Positions 15,632-23,364 of a DNA stretch of 64,000 bases are shown here, one piece after another. The notes under the pieces are model-generated. The model worked only from the letters and a program-made list of their open reading frames with translations. It made no database searches and was not told where the DNA came from. This DNA comes from Sphingomonas changnyeongensis (GTDB taxonomy: Bacteria; Pseudomonadota; Alphaproteobacteria; Sphingomonadales; Sphingomonadaceae): positions 2,116,501-2,180,500 of the forward strand of contig NZ_CP047895.1 of NCBI RefSeq assembly GCF_009913435.1, read 5' to 3'. Every line of letters starts with the position of its first letter. The first letter of the stretch is position 1. Made by a program: the position numbers and the translations under genes.

Positions 15632-15883
15632 TTGGAGGAGCGCACCCGCGCCGGCCTCGCCTCCGCCCGTGCGCGGGGACGGCATGGCGGAAGTCCGTTC
15701 AACATGACGCCCGCTAAGCCTCGCCTAGCCCAGGCCGCGATGGGCAAGCCCGAAACCACGGTCGCGGAGCTGTGCGCCGAACTCGGCATCACGCGGCAGA
15801 CGCTCTACCGTCATGTCACGCCGAAAGACGAGATCGGGCCTGATGGCGAGAAGCTGCCGCAACGGACAGCGCGATCGGCATAA
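15632..15883 (+). pseudogene. Serine resolvase C-terminal fragment
   Basis: An 83-residue frame matching the C-terminus of Tn3-type resolvases/invertases: EERTRAGLASARARGR (end of the long E helix) and a C-terminal HTH with ELGITRQTLYRHV. The catalytic N-terminal domain with the active serine is missing: the sequence upstream of 15632 does not encode it in any frame I can see. It is therefore a dead remnant of a transposon resolvase at the left edge of the island. Confidence 0.8.
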
Positions 15884-15898
15884 GAGGGGGAGAAAGCT

Positions 15899-18187
15899 AT
15901 GTTGCGTTCGGTGCTAGTCGTCCTGTTTTTCCTGCTCATACCCGCTGCCTGTACGGGACAGTCTTCAGCCCAGACCATGGAACAGGTTCTTCGACAAAAG
16001 ACCGCCAGGCTGAAGGCGCGCGATCCGGCGAAAGAGGCCAGGAGTGCTGCCAACAGAGGCGACTTCCGTCTTGCCGGGAGCAACTATATCGGTTTCATGC
16101 CCTCGGGCTGGAGCCTGCCGGGCGTATCGTGTGCGCTATGGACGCGGCCCGCGATCGGGAAATGGTATGTCGCCGACGACGTCATCAGCGGCAAGGAGGA
16201 AGTGACCCACGGCGAGGCTGCGACCCGCTTCGTGACCCGTTACAACCAGGCTCTCGTCGACGATCCGCTGTTCCTCTATCCGGAACTCTGCGCGCGAGAG
16301 GGCAAGCGGCCGAAGGCACGCTACACAGGAACTGTGCGAACCTATGCCGAGGCCGCGCGTAGCGCCGATCCGGCCATGCTGGCCGGCGTGGCGGCAGGTG
16401 CCGACATCAACGCCCGAGATCTTCTCGGGCACACCGCCCTGCACTGGGCACTATACCGTAACGACGGCGAGATGGCGCGCCTGCTAATCGAGCGGGGTGC
16501 CGATCCTGCGGTTCGACCGCCTTCGAGCGGGGGCGACTTCGATGGTCCGGCGCCGCTTGCTCGAGCACTGCGAATGAAGAATGGCGCGCTCGTCGCCGCG
16601 ATGCTAGATCGCGGAGCCAGGTTCGACGGTGCAACCGGTCTGTGCGCCGACCGGCGCGAACCCGGCCAGATGTTCGCACTCGAATGCGACTGGATCGGTC
16701 TTGTTGTCAGCACCGGCCGCGCCGATCTGATCGACCGTGTCGTGCGCGACCGGAAGGCGACTACCGCTGATGATGAGCAGACCGTCGTTCAACACGAAAT
16801 CGCTTCCGCATTCAATCGCGCGCTCGACGCGCGGCAGGACGATGCCGTCACCAGGCTCCTGCCTCTACTCGAAGGCGGTGATCCGTCCTTTTGGGTTCAC
16901 CGGCTGACGAAGGCGGGCCGCTTCGATCTGGCCCGGCGCTACATCGCTTTGCACGAACAGGAACTCGGCCGATCAAAGGCGGAGTCGGTGCTGTGGGCCA
17001 CTGCAGCCAGCGCTGAACAGGAAAATGCCCTGATCTTTCTCGCCAACTATGGGGGTGAACTCAATCTGCTCCCGGCAAGCCGGCTGAGTGCGTGTCGGAC
17101 GTCAGCCTCGCAGGGCGATATCGTCGCTCTTGCATCGTGCGTACGCGAAGCTGCCGATCGTCGGCTCCGTATGGAAGACACGATAAAGGCCGGCAACACC
17201 GCTGGTCTGCTGGTGCTCGCCCGCGAGGCTGCCGACCTGCACGAATATCGTCGAGCCACGATCGTCGATGCGGTCGCGCAGTACGGCACCGCCGATATGA
17301 TGACCGCACTGGCGCCGTTGGTGGCCCCTGTTCGCGTCGACCGGTTTGGTGAGCAGCGCCAAGCCTCCTATCCGGACGGTCGCTTCCCGCAGATCGCGTC
17401 ATGGGACGGTCTGGCCGCCCTCAAGCAGCGCCTCGACACCTTTACCATGATCGCCCATAGGGCTGTCGAAAGGAGCGATCCGGCGCTCGTCGCATCGCTC
17501 GCCACCCTCAGACCGGTCGGTGTGGCGCGGGCCTTGACCGGCTACATGGACCTTATCGAAGCGCGCATCCCCATGCATCCCATGGAAGATCCCACGACGG
17601 AGGCACTTCCCAGCGCGCCCGATGCGCAGAAGATGGCGATGATCCGCTCGCTGGTTCAGCTCGTCACGGTCAGCGAAGGCCCGCAATCGATGGAGGAGGC
17701 GCTGGGTGCGGCGGTACGCCCGGGTTGGAATGACGTCATTCGCCTGATGCTCGCGGCAGGGTTTCGCGGCGACAAGGCGAAGCGCCCCGACCTGCTGTGG
17801 CAATCATGGGCCGACCTATCGCGCGCATGCAAACCGTCGACGGGAGCGCTTCTTACCGGCGCCGGTGTGCGCATCGATTACCCGCTCGATGCGCGTCTCA
17901 ACGGCGAACCGCCGCTCTGGATCGTCGCAGCGGCTTGCAAGAACCCGGCGAGTGCCGCGGTGCTGGTGCAGGCGGGCGCGGACCCGAACACGCTTGCGGG
18001 ACTGGAAGGCGATGGCGACACCATGGTCGACGTTGCGTTGCAACGACAAAAGCCGTTGATGGCCGAAGCCCTACGCAAGCTTGGCGGCCTGACCTCAGCA
18101 CAGCTGCCGCCCGGCAAATCGCGCAAGCGGCAGGAGGCGCGCGGTAACGTCGATTGGGATCTCGTGCCGGACGAGGAAGTGCAATGA
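15899..18187 (+). CDS. Large ankyrin-repeat lipoprotein
   Basis: Protein of 762 residues with a lipoprotein signal (residues 1-18, lipobox IPAAC), so probably membrane-tethered in the periplasm. Ankyrin units are clearest near 171-203 (LLGHTALHWALYRNDGEMAR) and near 660-730 (GEPPLWIVAAA, VLVQAGADPN). The middle is helical with degenerate repeats, interspersed with Cys pairs. ATG 15899 follows GAGGGGGAG. The stop overlaps the next gene (ATGA), which encodes a second lipoprotein, so the two are co-expressed. The function is unknown; protein binding at the envelope is the usual role of ankyrin arrays. Confidence 0.8.
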   Translation: MLRSVLVVLFFLLIPAACTGQSSAQTMEQVLRQKTARLKARDPAKEARSAANRGDFRLAGSNYIGFMPSGWSLPGVSCALWTRPAIGKWYVADDVISGKEEVTHGEAATRFVTRYNQALVDDPLFLYPELCAREGKRPKARYTGTVRTYAEAARSADPAMLAGVAAGADINARDLLGHTALHWALYRNDGEMARLLIERGADPAVRPPSSGGDFDGPAPLARALRMKNGALVAAMLDRGARFDGATGLCADRREPGQMFALECDWIGLVVSTGRADLIDRVVRDRKATTADDEQTVVQHEIASAFNRALDARQDDAVTRLLPLLEGGDPSFWVHRLTKAGRFDLARRYIALHEQELGRSKAESVLWATAASAEQENALIFLANYGGELNLLPASRLSACRTSASQGDIVALASCVREAADRRLRMEDTIKAGNTAGLLVLAREAADLHEYRRATIVDAVAQYGTADMMTALAPLVAPVRVDRFGEQRQASYPDGRFPQIASWDGLAALKQRLDTFTMIAHRAVERSDPALVASLATLRPVGVARALTGYMDLIEARIPMHPMEDPTTEALPSAPDAQKMAMIRSLVQLVTVSEGPQSMEEALGAAVRPGWNDVIRLMLAAGFRGDKAKRPDLLWQSWADLSRACKPSTGALLTGAGVRIDYPLDARLNGEPPLWIVAAACKNPASAAVLVQAGADPNTLAGLEGDGDTMVDVALQRQKPLMAEALRKLGGLTSAQLPPGKSRKRQEARGNVDWDLVPDEEVQ

Positions 18188-18717
18188 GGACGTGGACCGT
18201 ATTGCCTCTCCTGATGGCGATCGCAGGCTGCGCTACACCCTCTTCTCCACCGATTTGTGCCGCTCTGCGCGGCGTCGGGGCCGTACCGATCACTGGCGCG
18301 GCGGGCGTGACCCGCATCCGCTACACCTATGCCGATGAAGCAATGCGGTTGCCGCACCTACAATGCCGGGCCGATCAGGGCGATCGGACGGCGATGGTCG
18401 AACTCGCCCGCGCCCTCGAAACGGGTAGCGGCGTGGCGCGCGACGATAGCCGTGCCGCCGCACTATATGAAAAGGCGGCGCAGGACCGCCCCGCATTCAC
18501 CAGCATCTATTCTCCGCCCGTCCGGCCCGGCGGTGCAGGGCAGGTCATGATGATCCCCAATGCGGACGGCGGACCGGGGAACGCCGAGGCGAAGTATCGG
18601 CTCGGTCACATGCTGGTCGAAGGCCGGGGCATCGCACGCGACGCCGACCGTGGACGGCAACTGATCACCGAAGCGGAACGCAAACATGGGCGCGCTGATG
18701 ACCCCGGCGGAATCTGA
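18184..18717 (+). CDS. Sel1-like repeat lipoprotein
   Basis: Protein of 177 residues with a lipoprotein signal ending in the lipobox IAGC (Cys16). Two Sel1/TPR-like units are visible: DRTAMVELARALETGSGVARD near 80 and NAEAKYRLGHMLVEGRGIARD near 140. ATG 18184 overlaps the stop of the ankyrin lipoprotein (ATGA); the longer frame from 18154 is not needed. A paired Ank and Sel1 lipoprotein suggests a shared envelope complex, which is inference. Confidence 0.8.
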   Translation: MRTWTVLPLLMAIAGCATPSSPPICAALRGVGAVPITGAAGVTRIRYTYADEAMRLPHLQCRADQGDRTAMVELARALETGSGVARDDSRAAALYEKAAQDRPAFTSIYSPPVRPGGAGQVMMIPNADGGPGNAEAKYRLGHMLVEGRGIARDADRGRQLITEAERKHGRADDPGGI

Positions 18718-19117
18718 CACCCGCCGCCGTTCGCTGGGCCTGCCCGTCGACGAGACCACGAGCCTATGCGGGTTGCAGGACCGCACGGTCAAGCGCTGGC
18801 AATCCGGATACAGTTCGATCCCGACCGACGCCGCAGCCGCGCTCGACCAGCTCGAAGCCGCGATGTCCAAAGCTGTCGAGCAGGCTGTGGCTCTGGCAGC
18901 CGATCACGTCGCCCGCGGCCCGGTCGTGCTGTGGCGCCATCGCACTCAGGCCGATCAGGACCGCCGCCCCCACGCCGCGACGTTCCCGTCAGGGACGCAC
19001 GCCATGATGATCGCCCGGGCAGCTGATGCGCTGGCGGCCGAAGGCATGGACGTTTCGAACCAATGGGCGCACGATAACGATTGCGATTCGTCCGAGACCG
19101 ACCATCAGAGCCTGTGA
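18698..19117 (+). CDS. HTH regulator, YdiL/Aca2-like (DUF1870-type)
   Basis: Protein of 139 residues. The N-terminus TPAESDTRRRSLGL, with DRTVKRWQSGYSSIP following, matches the Xre-like HTH of YdiL/Aca2-type regulators, where the recognition helix lies around TVKRW. The C-terminal half has the helical pattern seen in that family. ATG 18698 is preferred to 18686; both overlap the Sel1 gene end. It overlaps the following antitoxin fragment (TGATG). It may autoregulate the operon, as Aca2 does next to anti-CRISPR genes. That is by analogy only. Confidence 0.6.
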   Translation: MTPAESDTRRRSLGLPVDETTSLCGLQDRTVKRWQSGYSSIPTDAAAALDQLEAAMSKAVEQAVALAADHVARGPVVLWRHRTQADQDRRPHAATFPSGTHAMMIARAADALAAEGMDVSNQWAHDNDCDSSETDHQSL

Positions 19118-19269
19118 TGCAGCAGCCCCGCAAAATCTCCGAGCGCGAGACTCTGAGCCTGTCCGATCGAGACCGGGCAGCCCTCTTTCAGGCTCTCACC
19201 AATCCGCCCGCTCCGAACGAGCGTCTGCCGCGCGCTCTTGCGGAGCACAGCCGTCGTATCGGCGCGTGA
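19117..19269 (+). CDS. DUF1778 (TacA-type) antitoxin, C-terminal part only
   Basis: A 50-residue ORF containing the conserved tail of DUF1778 antitoxins: ERETLSLSDRDRAALF and LTNPPAPNERL. In TacA-type antitoxins this C-terminal region wraps the GNAT acetyltransferase toxin, and the DNA-binding ribbon-helix-helix lies N-terminal. Here the N-terminal domain is missing, ATG 19117 overlaps the previous stop, and no toxin gene follows. It may be a decayed remnant or a solo antitoxin against a toxin elsewhere. Confidence 0.6.
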   Translation: MQQPRKISERETLSLSDRDRAALFQALTNPPAPNERLPRALAEHSRRIGA

Positions 19270-19353
19270 CCGGTGACTACCCGTCCGGAAAACGGATGTT
19301 TTCTGGACCGGCACAGAGGCCACGACAACATCTGTCAGTTCTCGAGGTCGATG

Positions 19354-20652
19354 TCAGCCGTTTGCCAGAGGCGATGTCACTGCCAAAGCGGCAATGTGCC
19401 GTGCGGCTTTCGCCGCGCCGTCTTCCCCGGCAATGATCGTCGTCGCCCGGTGTGCCGCATCCGCCATCACTGGGTCAGTCAATATGTGTGATACGATGCT
19501 CGTGCACTGATCGGCCTTGAACCTGTCGCGATGGATTGTGGCGCTCACGCCACTCGCTTCCAATCGCGCGGCATTGTCGAATTGATCGCCGAAGTGGGGA
19601 ACGACGATCTGCGGGCGTCCCGCACGCAATGCCTGTCCAGTCGTCCCGATGCCGCCATGATGAACGATGGCAGATGCACGAGGGAAGACAGCCGAGTGTG
19701 GCGCATAATTCATGATGAGGCAGTCGCTATCGCGACGCGGTGGTCTCGGTTGCCCGGTCAGCAGCACCGCTCGTCTGCCGACGGCACGGCTGAGCGCAGC
19801 CGCCTCATCATAGAACCGGCCGGCCGAAGCGACCGCGAACGATCCCAGAGTGAAGACGAGCGGCGGAGGACCGTCGTCGAGAAAGGCTCGAAGTTCGACG
19901 GCCAGTTCGTCGTCGGCGCCGCTCTCGCTGTCGAAGAAGGGAAAGCCCGTCAGGATCGCGTGATGCGGTGCATCGGGTGGAAGCTTGCCTAACGCCTGCG
20001 ACCAGCAGCATATGACAGCCGCTGTGGCCGAGCCATGATCGAGCATGGGAGCACCCTGGCTGGACGGAAGGCCGTGTGCGGCACGAACATGATCGATCTG
20101 CCGGGCGTGACGCCGACGCAGGGTGGCGCGCGCGAGGGCGAAGAATGTCCGGTTCCAGCCCCGCCCGATGGCGGTGCGCGGCCGATGCCGCATGATCTCA
20201 AACCGTGGTGCCGTGGGAGGCTGCCACGCCGAGAACAACGTCATGGGTTGAAGCACGACTGACGCCAAAGGCAGGCCGCGCTTTTCCGCGACGATCTCCG
20301 AGGCAAGGGCGAAGATCGAACCGGCGATCACGTCAGCATCCGCCGATAATTCGTCCAGCGCTGCCGTGCTCGATCGAAGCGACGGGATGAGGATCTGGTC
20401 GACGACGAAGTTCGTGTCTCCGAGAACCTTGGCCGCCGCCTCTTCCGGACTCATGCCCAGGCGTGCGCAGATGTCGGCATAGCCTGGCAGGATCGGCGCG
20501 GCATCGAGGCCGGCGGCACGGACTTTGGCGACGCCGTCTTCGGGAACCGCCAGAACGACGCGGTGCCCCTGCACGGTCAAGGCTCGACCGATCGCTATGA
20601 ACGGGTGCAGGTCTCCCAGGGAGCCGATCGTTACCAGAAGGACGCGAGCCAT
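19354..20652 (-). CDS. UDP-glycosyltransferase (GT1/MGT-like)
   Basis: Protein of 432 residues with GT-B fold marks: the N-terminal LLVTIGSLGDLHPFIAIG motif and a C-terminal donor site with HHGGIGTTGQALRAGRP followed by VPHFGDQFDNA. It is similar to macrolide, sterol or rhamnolipid-type glycosyltransferases that use UDP-sugars. The acceptor cannot be told from sequence. ATG 20652 overlaps the resolvase stop (TGATG), so the gene is coupled to the truncated resolvase frame. It lies convergent to the lipoprotein operon. Probably acquired with the island. Confidence 0.85.
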   Translation of the reverse strand: MARVLLVTIGSLGDLHPFIAIGRALTVQGHRVVLAVPEDGVAKVRAAGLDAAPILPGYADICARLGMSPEEAAAKVLGDTNFVVDQILIPSLRSSTAALDELSADADVIAGSIFALASEIVAEKRGLPLASVVLQPMTLFSAWQPPTAPRFEIMRHRPRTAIGRGWNRTFFALARATLRRRHARQIDHVRAAHGLPSSQGAPMLDHGSATAAVICCWSQALGKLPPDAPHHAILTGFPFFDSESGADDELAVELRAFLDDGPPPLVFTLGSFAVASAGRFYDEAAALSRAVGRRAVLLTGQPRPPRRDSDCLIMNYAPHSAVFPRASAIVHHGGIGTTGQALRAGRPQIVVPHFGDQFDNAARLEASGVSATIHRDRFKADQCTSIVSHILTDPVMADAAHRATTIIAGEDGAAKAARHIAALAVTSPLANG

Positions 20653-21091
20653 CAGGGTACTTCCTCCAGCGCAGGCGTAAATGGCATCGTATCCCGCAAA
20701 ACCGCAAGTTCACGGTAGAGGGTGGATCGCCCAAGCCCGAGTTGCTTCGCAGCCTGCGCGGGACGAACACCAGCTTCAACCAGCTTGAGCGCCGAGGCGA
20801 GCTTGTCGGTGTCGAGCATCGGCCGCCCCGGTACCTTGCCGCGTGCACGGGCAGCGGCAATGCCGTCGCGGGTACGCTCGATGATGAGCCGCCGTTCGAA
20901 ATGTGCGATGGCGCCGAAGACGTGGAACACCAGCTCGCCAGCCGCCGACGACGTATCCAGACGCTCCTCCAACGATCGGAACGCCAGCCCGCGCGCCTTG
21001 AACATGTCGATAGTCTCCAGCAGCTCCTTGAGCGAACGGCCGAGCCGGTCGAGGCGCACGACGCAGATCGTGTCGCCGGCACGGCAGAAGT
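20652..21091 (-). pseudogene. Serine resolvase/invertase, 5'-truncated by IS
   Basis: Reading from 21091 on - gives the resolvase core from FCRAGDTICVVRLDRLGRSL through the E helix (FERRLIIERTRDGIAAARAR) to a C-terminal HTH with GLGRSTLYREL. The catalytic N-terminus with the active serine is absent. The break is at the left end of the IS5-type element. On the other side of the IS (from 22254) no resolvase N-terminus can be found on the - strand, so DNA has been lost there too. Confidence 0.85.
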
Positions 21092-21095
21092 CTAG

Positions 21096-21111
21096 GCGGC
21101 GTGGACAAATT
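21096..21111. repeat. Left inverted repeat of the IS
   Basis: GCGGCGTGGACAAATT, perfect complement of 22234-22249. Confidence 0.9.
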
Positions 21112-21128
21112 CGGGGCGGGCTGGATGC

Positions 21129-21356
21129 CTATCTGAGTTGATCGCCCGTGACGAATTGCACGACAAAGAACAGCACTGCGCATCCGCACCAGAAGATCGC
21201 CCATGCGGTGAAGACCCGGCGGAACGCCGTCGGGTATTCTGGTTTCTGGATGAACCAGACGAAAATATAGGGGTACCAGAGGGTCTGGAACCCCATCAGC
21301 ATCAGTTTCAGTGTCGATGCCTGTGGTGCGGCTTCGTCTATTGGCACGGCAGTCAT
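21129..21356 (-). CDS. Small two-TM membrane protein carried inside the IS
   Basis: A 75-residue ORF on the opposite strand to the transposase, inside the element's inverted repeats. Two hydrophobic segments (about 19-37 and 50-68, rich in Trp, Phe and Cys) suggest a small inner-membrane protein. ATG 21356 is the likeliest start; an upstream in-frame codon at 21392 gives 87 residues. I recognise no family. Its lower-GC, aromatic-rich sequence differs from the frame shadows around it, which supports a real gene. A passenger gene is unusual for this IS type. Confidence 0.5.
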   Translation of the reverse strand: MTAVPIDEAAPQASTLKLMLMGFQTLWYPYIFVWFIQKPEYPTAFRRVFTAWAIFWCGCAVLFFVVQFVTGDQLR

Positions 21357-21435
21357 AGGTGAACTTATTTCCCAAAAGCACGGCCTTCGCAATCGAACTG
21401 ATGAAGGAAACGCACGGCGAGATTGACGCGAAGCG

Positions 21436-22253
21436 ATGAGGTTGATTCAAGGCTGCCTTTTGGAGGCAGGTTTGAGCCGGGGCGATCTCACCGAAGCGGA
21501 GTGGCGTGTTCTGAATGGCTTGTTGCCGATCGAGCCTGAGAACCGTGGCCGAGGCCGTCCGCCCGAGCAAAACCGCTCGATCATCAATGGCATACTTTGG
21601 CGGCTCCGTCGCGGCGCTCCGTGGCACGATGTCCCGCCCAAATACGGCAGTTGGAACACCATCTATCGCCGGTTCCGACGTTGGAGCGAAGCCGGAGTCT
21701 GGGAGACCGTCGCCGTAACATTGGCCGAAATCATGGCGGACAGCGGCCACTACAGCATCGACAGCACCACCGTTCGCGCCCACGTCTCGGCAGCGGGCGG
21801 AAAAGGGGGACTCATCGACGAGCTCTTGGCCGCTCGCGGAGCGGGTTCACCAGTAAACTTCACTGCCTGGCTGATGCCCTCGGACGACCGCTCGCGTTCC
21901 ATCTGACAGTCGGCGAGGCGGCAGATTGCAAGGCCTATGACGCCTTGATCGGCCTACCCGAGCGCGCACCCGACGCCTTGCTCGCCGACAAGGGCTACGA
22001 CGCCGACGCAATCCGTGCCGACCTTGCCAAACGGGAAATCGAGGCCGTCATCCCTGGCCGGTCAAACCGCCGCGTGAAAATCGGGCATGATCGGACGCTC
22101 TACAAGCAGCGCAACCGCATCGAGCGCATGTTCGGACAACTCAAGATCAACCGCGCCATCGCCACCCGCTACGACCAGCTTGCCAATAGCTTCCTCGGAA
22201 TGGTCCATCTCGCCACCGCCAGATACTGGCTCAAATTTGTCCACGCCGCCTAG
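21436..22253 (+). CDS. IS5-family transposase (two overlapping phases)
   Basis: DDE transposase. The first phase (21436-21906) carries the DUF4096-like N-terminus (LTEAEWRVLNGLLP, GILWRLRRGAPWHDVP) and the first Asp in HYSIDSTTVRAH. The second phase runs to 22253 with GFTSKLHCLADA, DKGYDADAIR (second Asp) and YKQRNRIERMFGQLK (Glu). The switch fits the AAAAGGGGG tract at about 21800-21810, where a -1 shift joins AAGGKGG to THRRALGRS. IS427-type elements are often encoded in two overlapping frames, so this may be programmed frameshifting rather than damage. Confidence 0.8.
22234..22249. repeat. Right inverted repeat of the IS
   Basis: AATTTGTCCACGCCGC; it also encodes the last residues (KFVHA) of the transposase. 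Confidence 0.9.
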
Positions 22254-22341
22254 GCTGCCGTGAGCGAGCGACGGCGGCACCGGATACGGGTCTGCGCTGA
22301 GCCAAGCCGACAGAGCCCCCTTCCCCCGCACCCCCATCCCC

Positions 22342-22426
22342 CCGGGTTGACCCGGTGGGTCCACAGGTACCTACCATGCGGGCGGCTACGCCAGCGCTGT
22401 GGGTGCGCGCTGCGCCGCCCGCATGG
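22342..22426. other. Structured inter-island region upstream of mazG
   Basis: CCGGGT/ACCCGG (22342-22355) and a perfect 12-bp inverted repeat CCATGCGGGCGG (22374-22385) with CCGCCCGCATGG (22415-22426) enclose a further CAGCGC/GCGCTG stem. A very strong Shine-Dalgarno-like TAAGGAGGAG lies at 22461-22470. No gene is seen in 22254-22528. It may hold a terminator, a structured leader or a remnant of the lost part of the island. Confidence 0.4.
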
Positions 22427-22528
22427 GGCCCTCCTATGGACTACCGGGACAACCCAGACTTAAGGAGGAGTGTGACATTTCCGCCTTGCACAAATAGGGA
22501 CTTCCCAGAATTGCGCGAACATTTCACG

Positions 22529-23344
22529 ATGAGCGGAACGAGCCACAGCGCCCCTGCCGGAACCGAGAGCGAGACCCCGCATGCCAACCGGCAGGCTGCA
22601 CCCGCTGCGCTGGCGCGGCTTGCGGGCATTATGGCCCGGCTGCGCGATCCGGACCATGGCTGCGAATGGGATGTCGCGCAGAGCTTTGCGTCGATTGCGC
22701 CTTACACGATTGAGGAAGCCTATGAGGTGGCCGACGCGATCGCGCGCCAGGATCTGCCCGCATTGCGCGACGAGCTTGGCGATCTGGCGCTTCAGGTGGT
22801 GTTCCATGCGCGGATCGCCGAGGAAATGGGCGCGTTCGATCTGGCCGATGTGCTGTCGGGCATCGGCGACAAGATGGAGCGCCGCCACCCGCATGTGTTC
22901 GGCGACGGGACGACACCCGGCTGGGAAGCGGTCAAGGCCGCCGAACGTGCGGCCACCGGCACCGATGCCAGCGCGCTCGCCGGCGTGACGCAGGCGCTGC
23001 CCGCGCTGCTGCGTGCCGAAAAGCTGCAGAAACGCGCGGCGCGCACCGGCTTTGACTGGCCGGACCCAGCCGGCGCGCGCGCCAAGATCCTGGAGGAACT
23101 GGCCGAGGTTGACGCCGCCGCGCCCGAGGATCGGGCCGATGAGATTGGCGATCTGCTGTTTGCCGTCGTCAACTTCGCGCGCCATCTGAACATTGATCCG
23201 GAAGAGGCTTTGCGCGCGGCCAATCGCAAGTTTGAAACACGCTTCAGAGCGATGGAGGCGATGGCGACGGACTTTGCCGCCCTCGATCTCGCTGCCAAGG
23301 AAGAGCTGTGGCAGCGGGCGAAGCGCGAGGCCGGGCCAGCCTGA
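22529..23344 (+). CDS. mazG: Nucleoside triphosphate pyrophosphohydrolase MazG
   Basis: House-cleaning NTP pyrophosphatase (271 residues) that removes aberrant (d)NTPs. Two MazG domains are visible: the first with CEWDVAQSF and EEAYEVADAI plus LRDELGDLALQVVFHA, the second with KILEELAEVD and DEIGDLLFAVVNFARHL (EExxE and ExxD metal ligands). ATG 22529 gives the natural N-terminus but lacks a close SD. GTG 22472, just after TAAGGAGGAG, is in frame and would add 19 unusual residues. It is convergent with hemN, 20 bp away. Confidence 0.92.
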   Translation: MSGTSHSAPAGTESETPHANRQAAPAALARLAGIMARLRDPDHGCEWDVAQSFASIAPYTIEEAYEVADAIARQDLPALRDELGDLALQVVFHARIAEEMGAFDLADVLSGIGDKMERRHPHVFGDGTTPGWEAVKAAERAATGTDASALAGVTQALPALLRAEKLQKRAARTGFDWPDPAGARAKILEELAEVDAAAPEDRADEIGDLLFAVVNFARHLNIDPEEALRAANRKFETRFRAMEAMATDFAALDLAAKEELWQRAKREAGPA

Positions 23345-23364
23345 TCCGCCACCTGGGCAGTTCG

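Larger units (their letters stand above)
21092..22253 (+). mobile_element. IS5-family (IS427-like) insertion sequence with passenger gene
   Basis: Inverted repeats of at least 16 bp bound the element: GCGGCGTGGACAAATT at 21096-21111 and its complement at 22234-22249. Both are flanked by the palindrome CTAG (21092-21095 and 22250-22253), which fits either a YTAR-type target duplication or part of longer 20-bp ends. The transposase stop codon lies in the right CTAG. At about 1.16 kb it is longer than a simple IS of this group because of about 300 bp on the left holding a small - strand gene. Confidence 0.85.

Noticed and set aside
22472..22528. GTG 22472 as start of mazG
   Set aside because: The SD is excellent, but the 19 added residues are not MazG-like; kept as a finding rather than as the annotated start.
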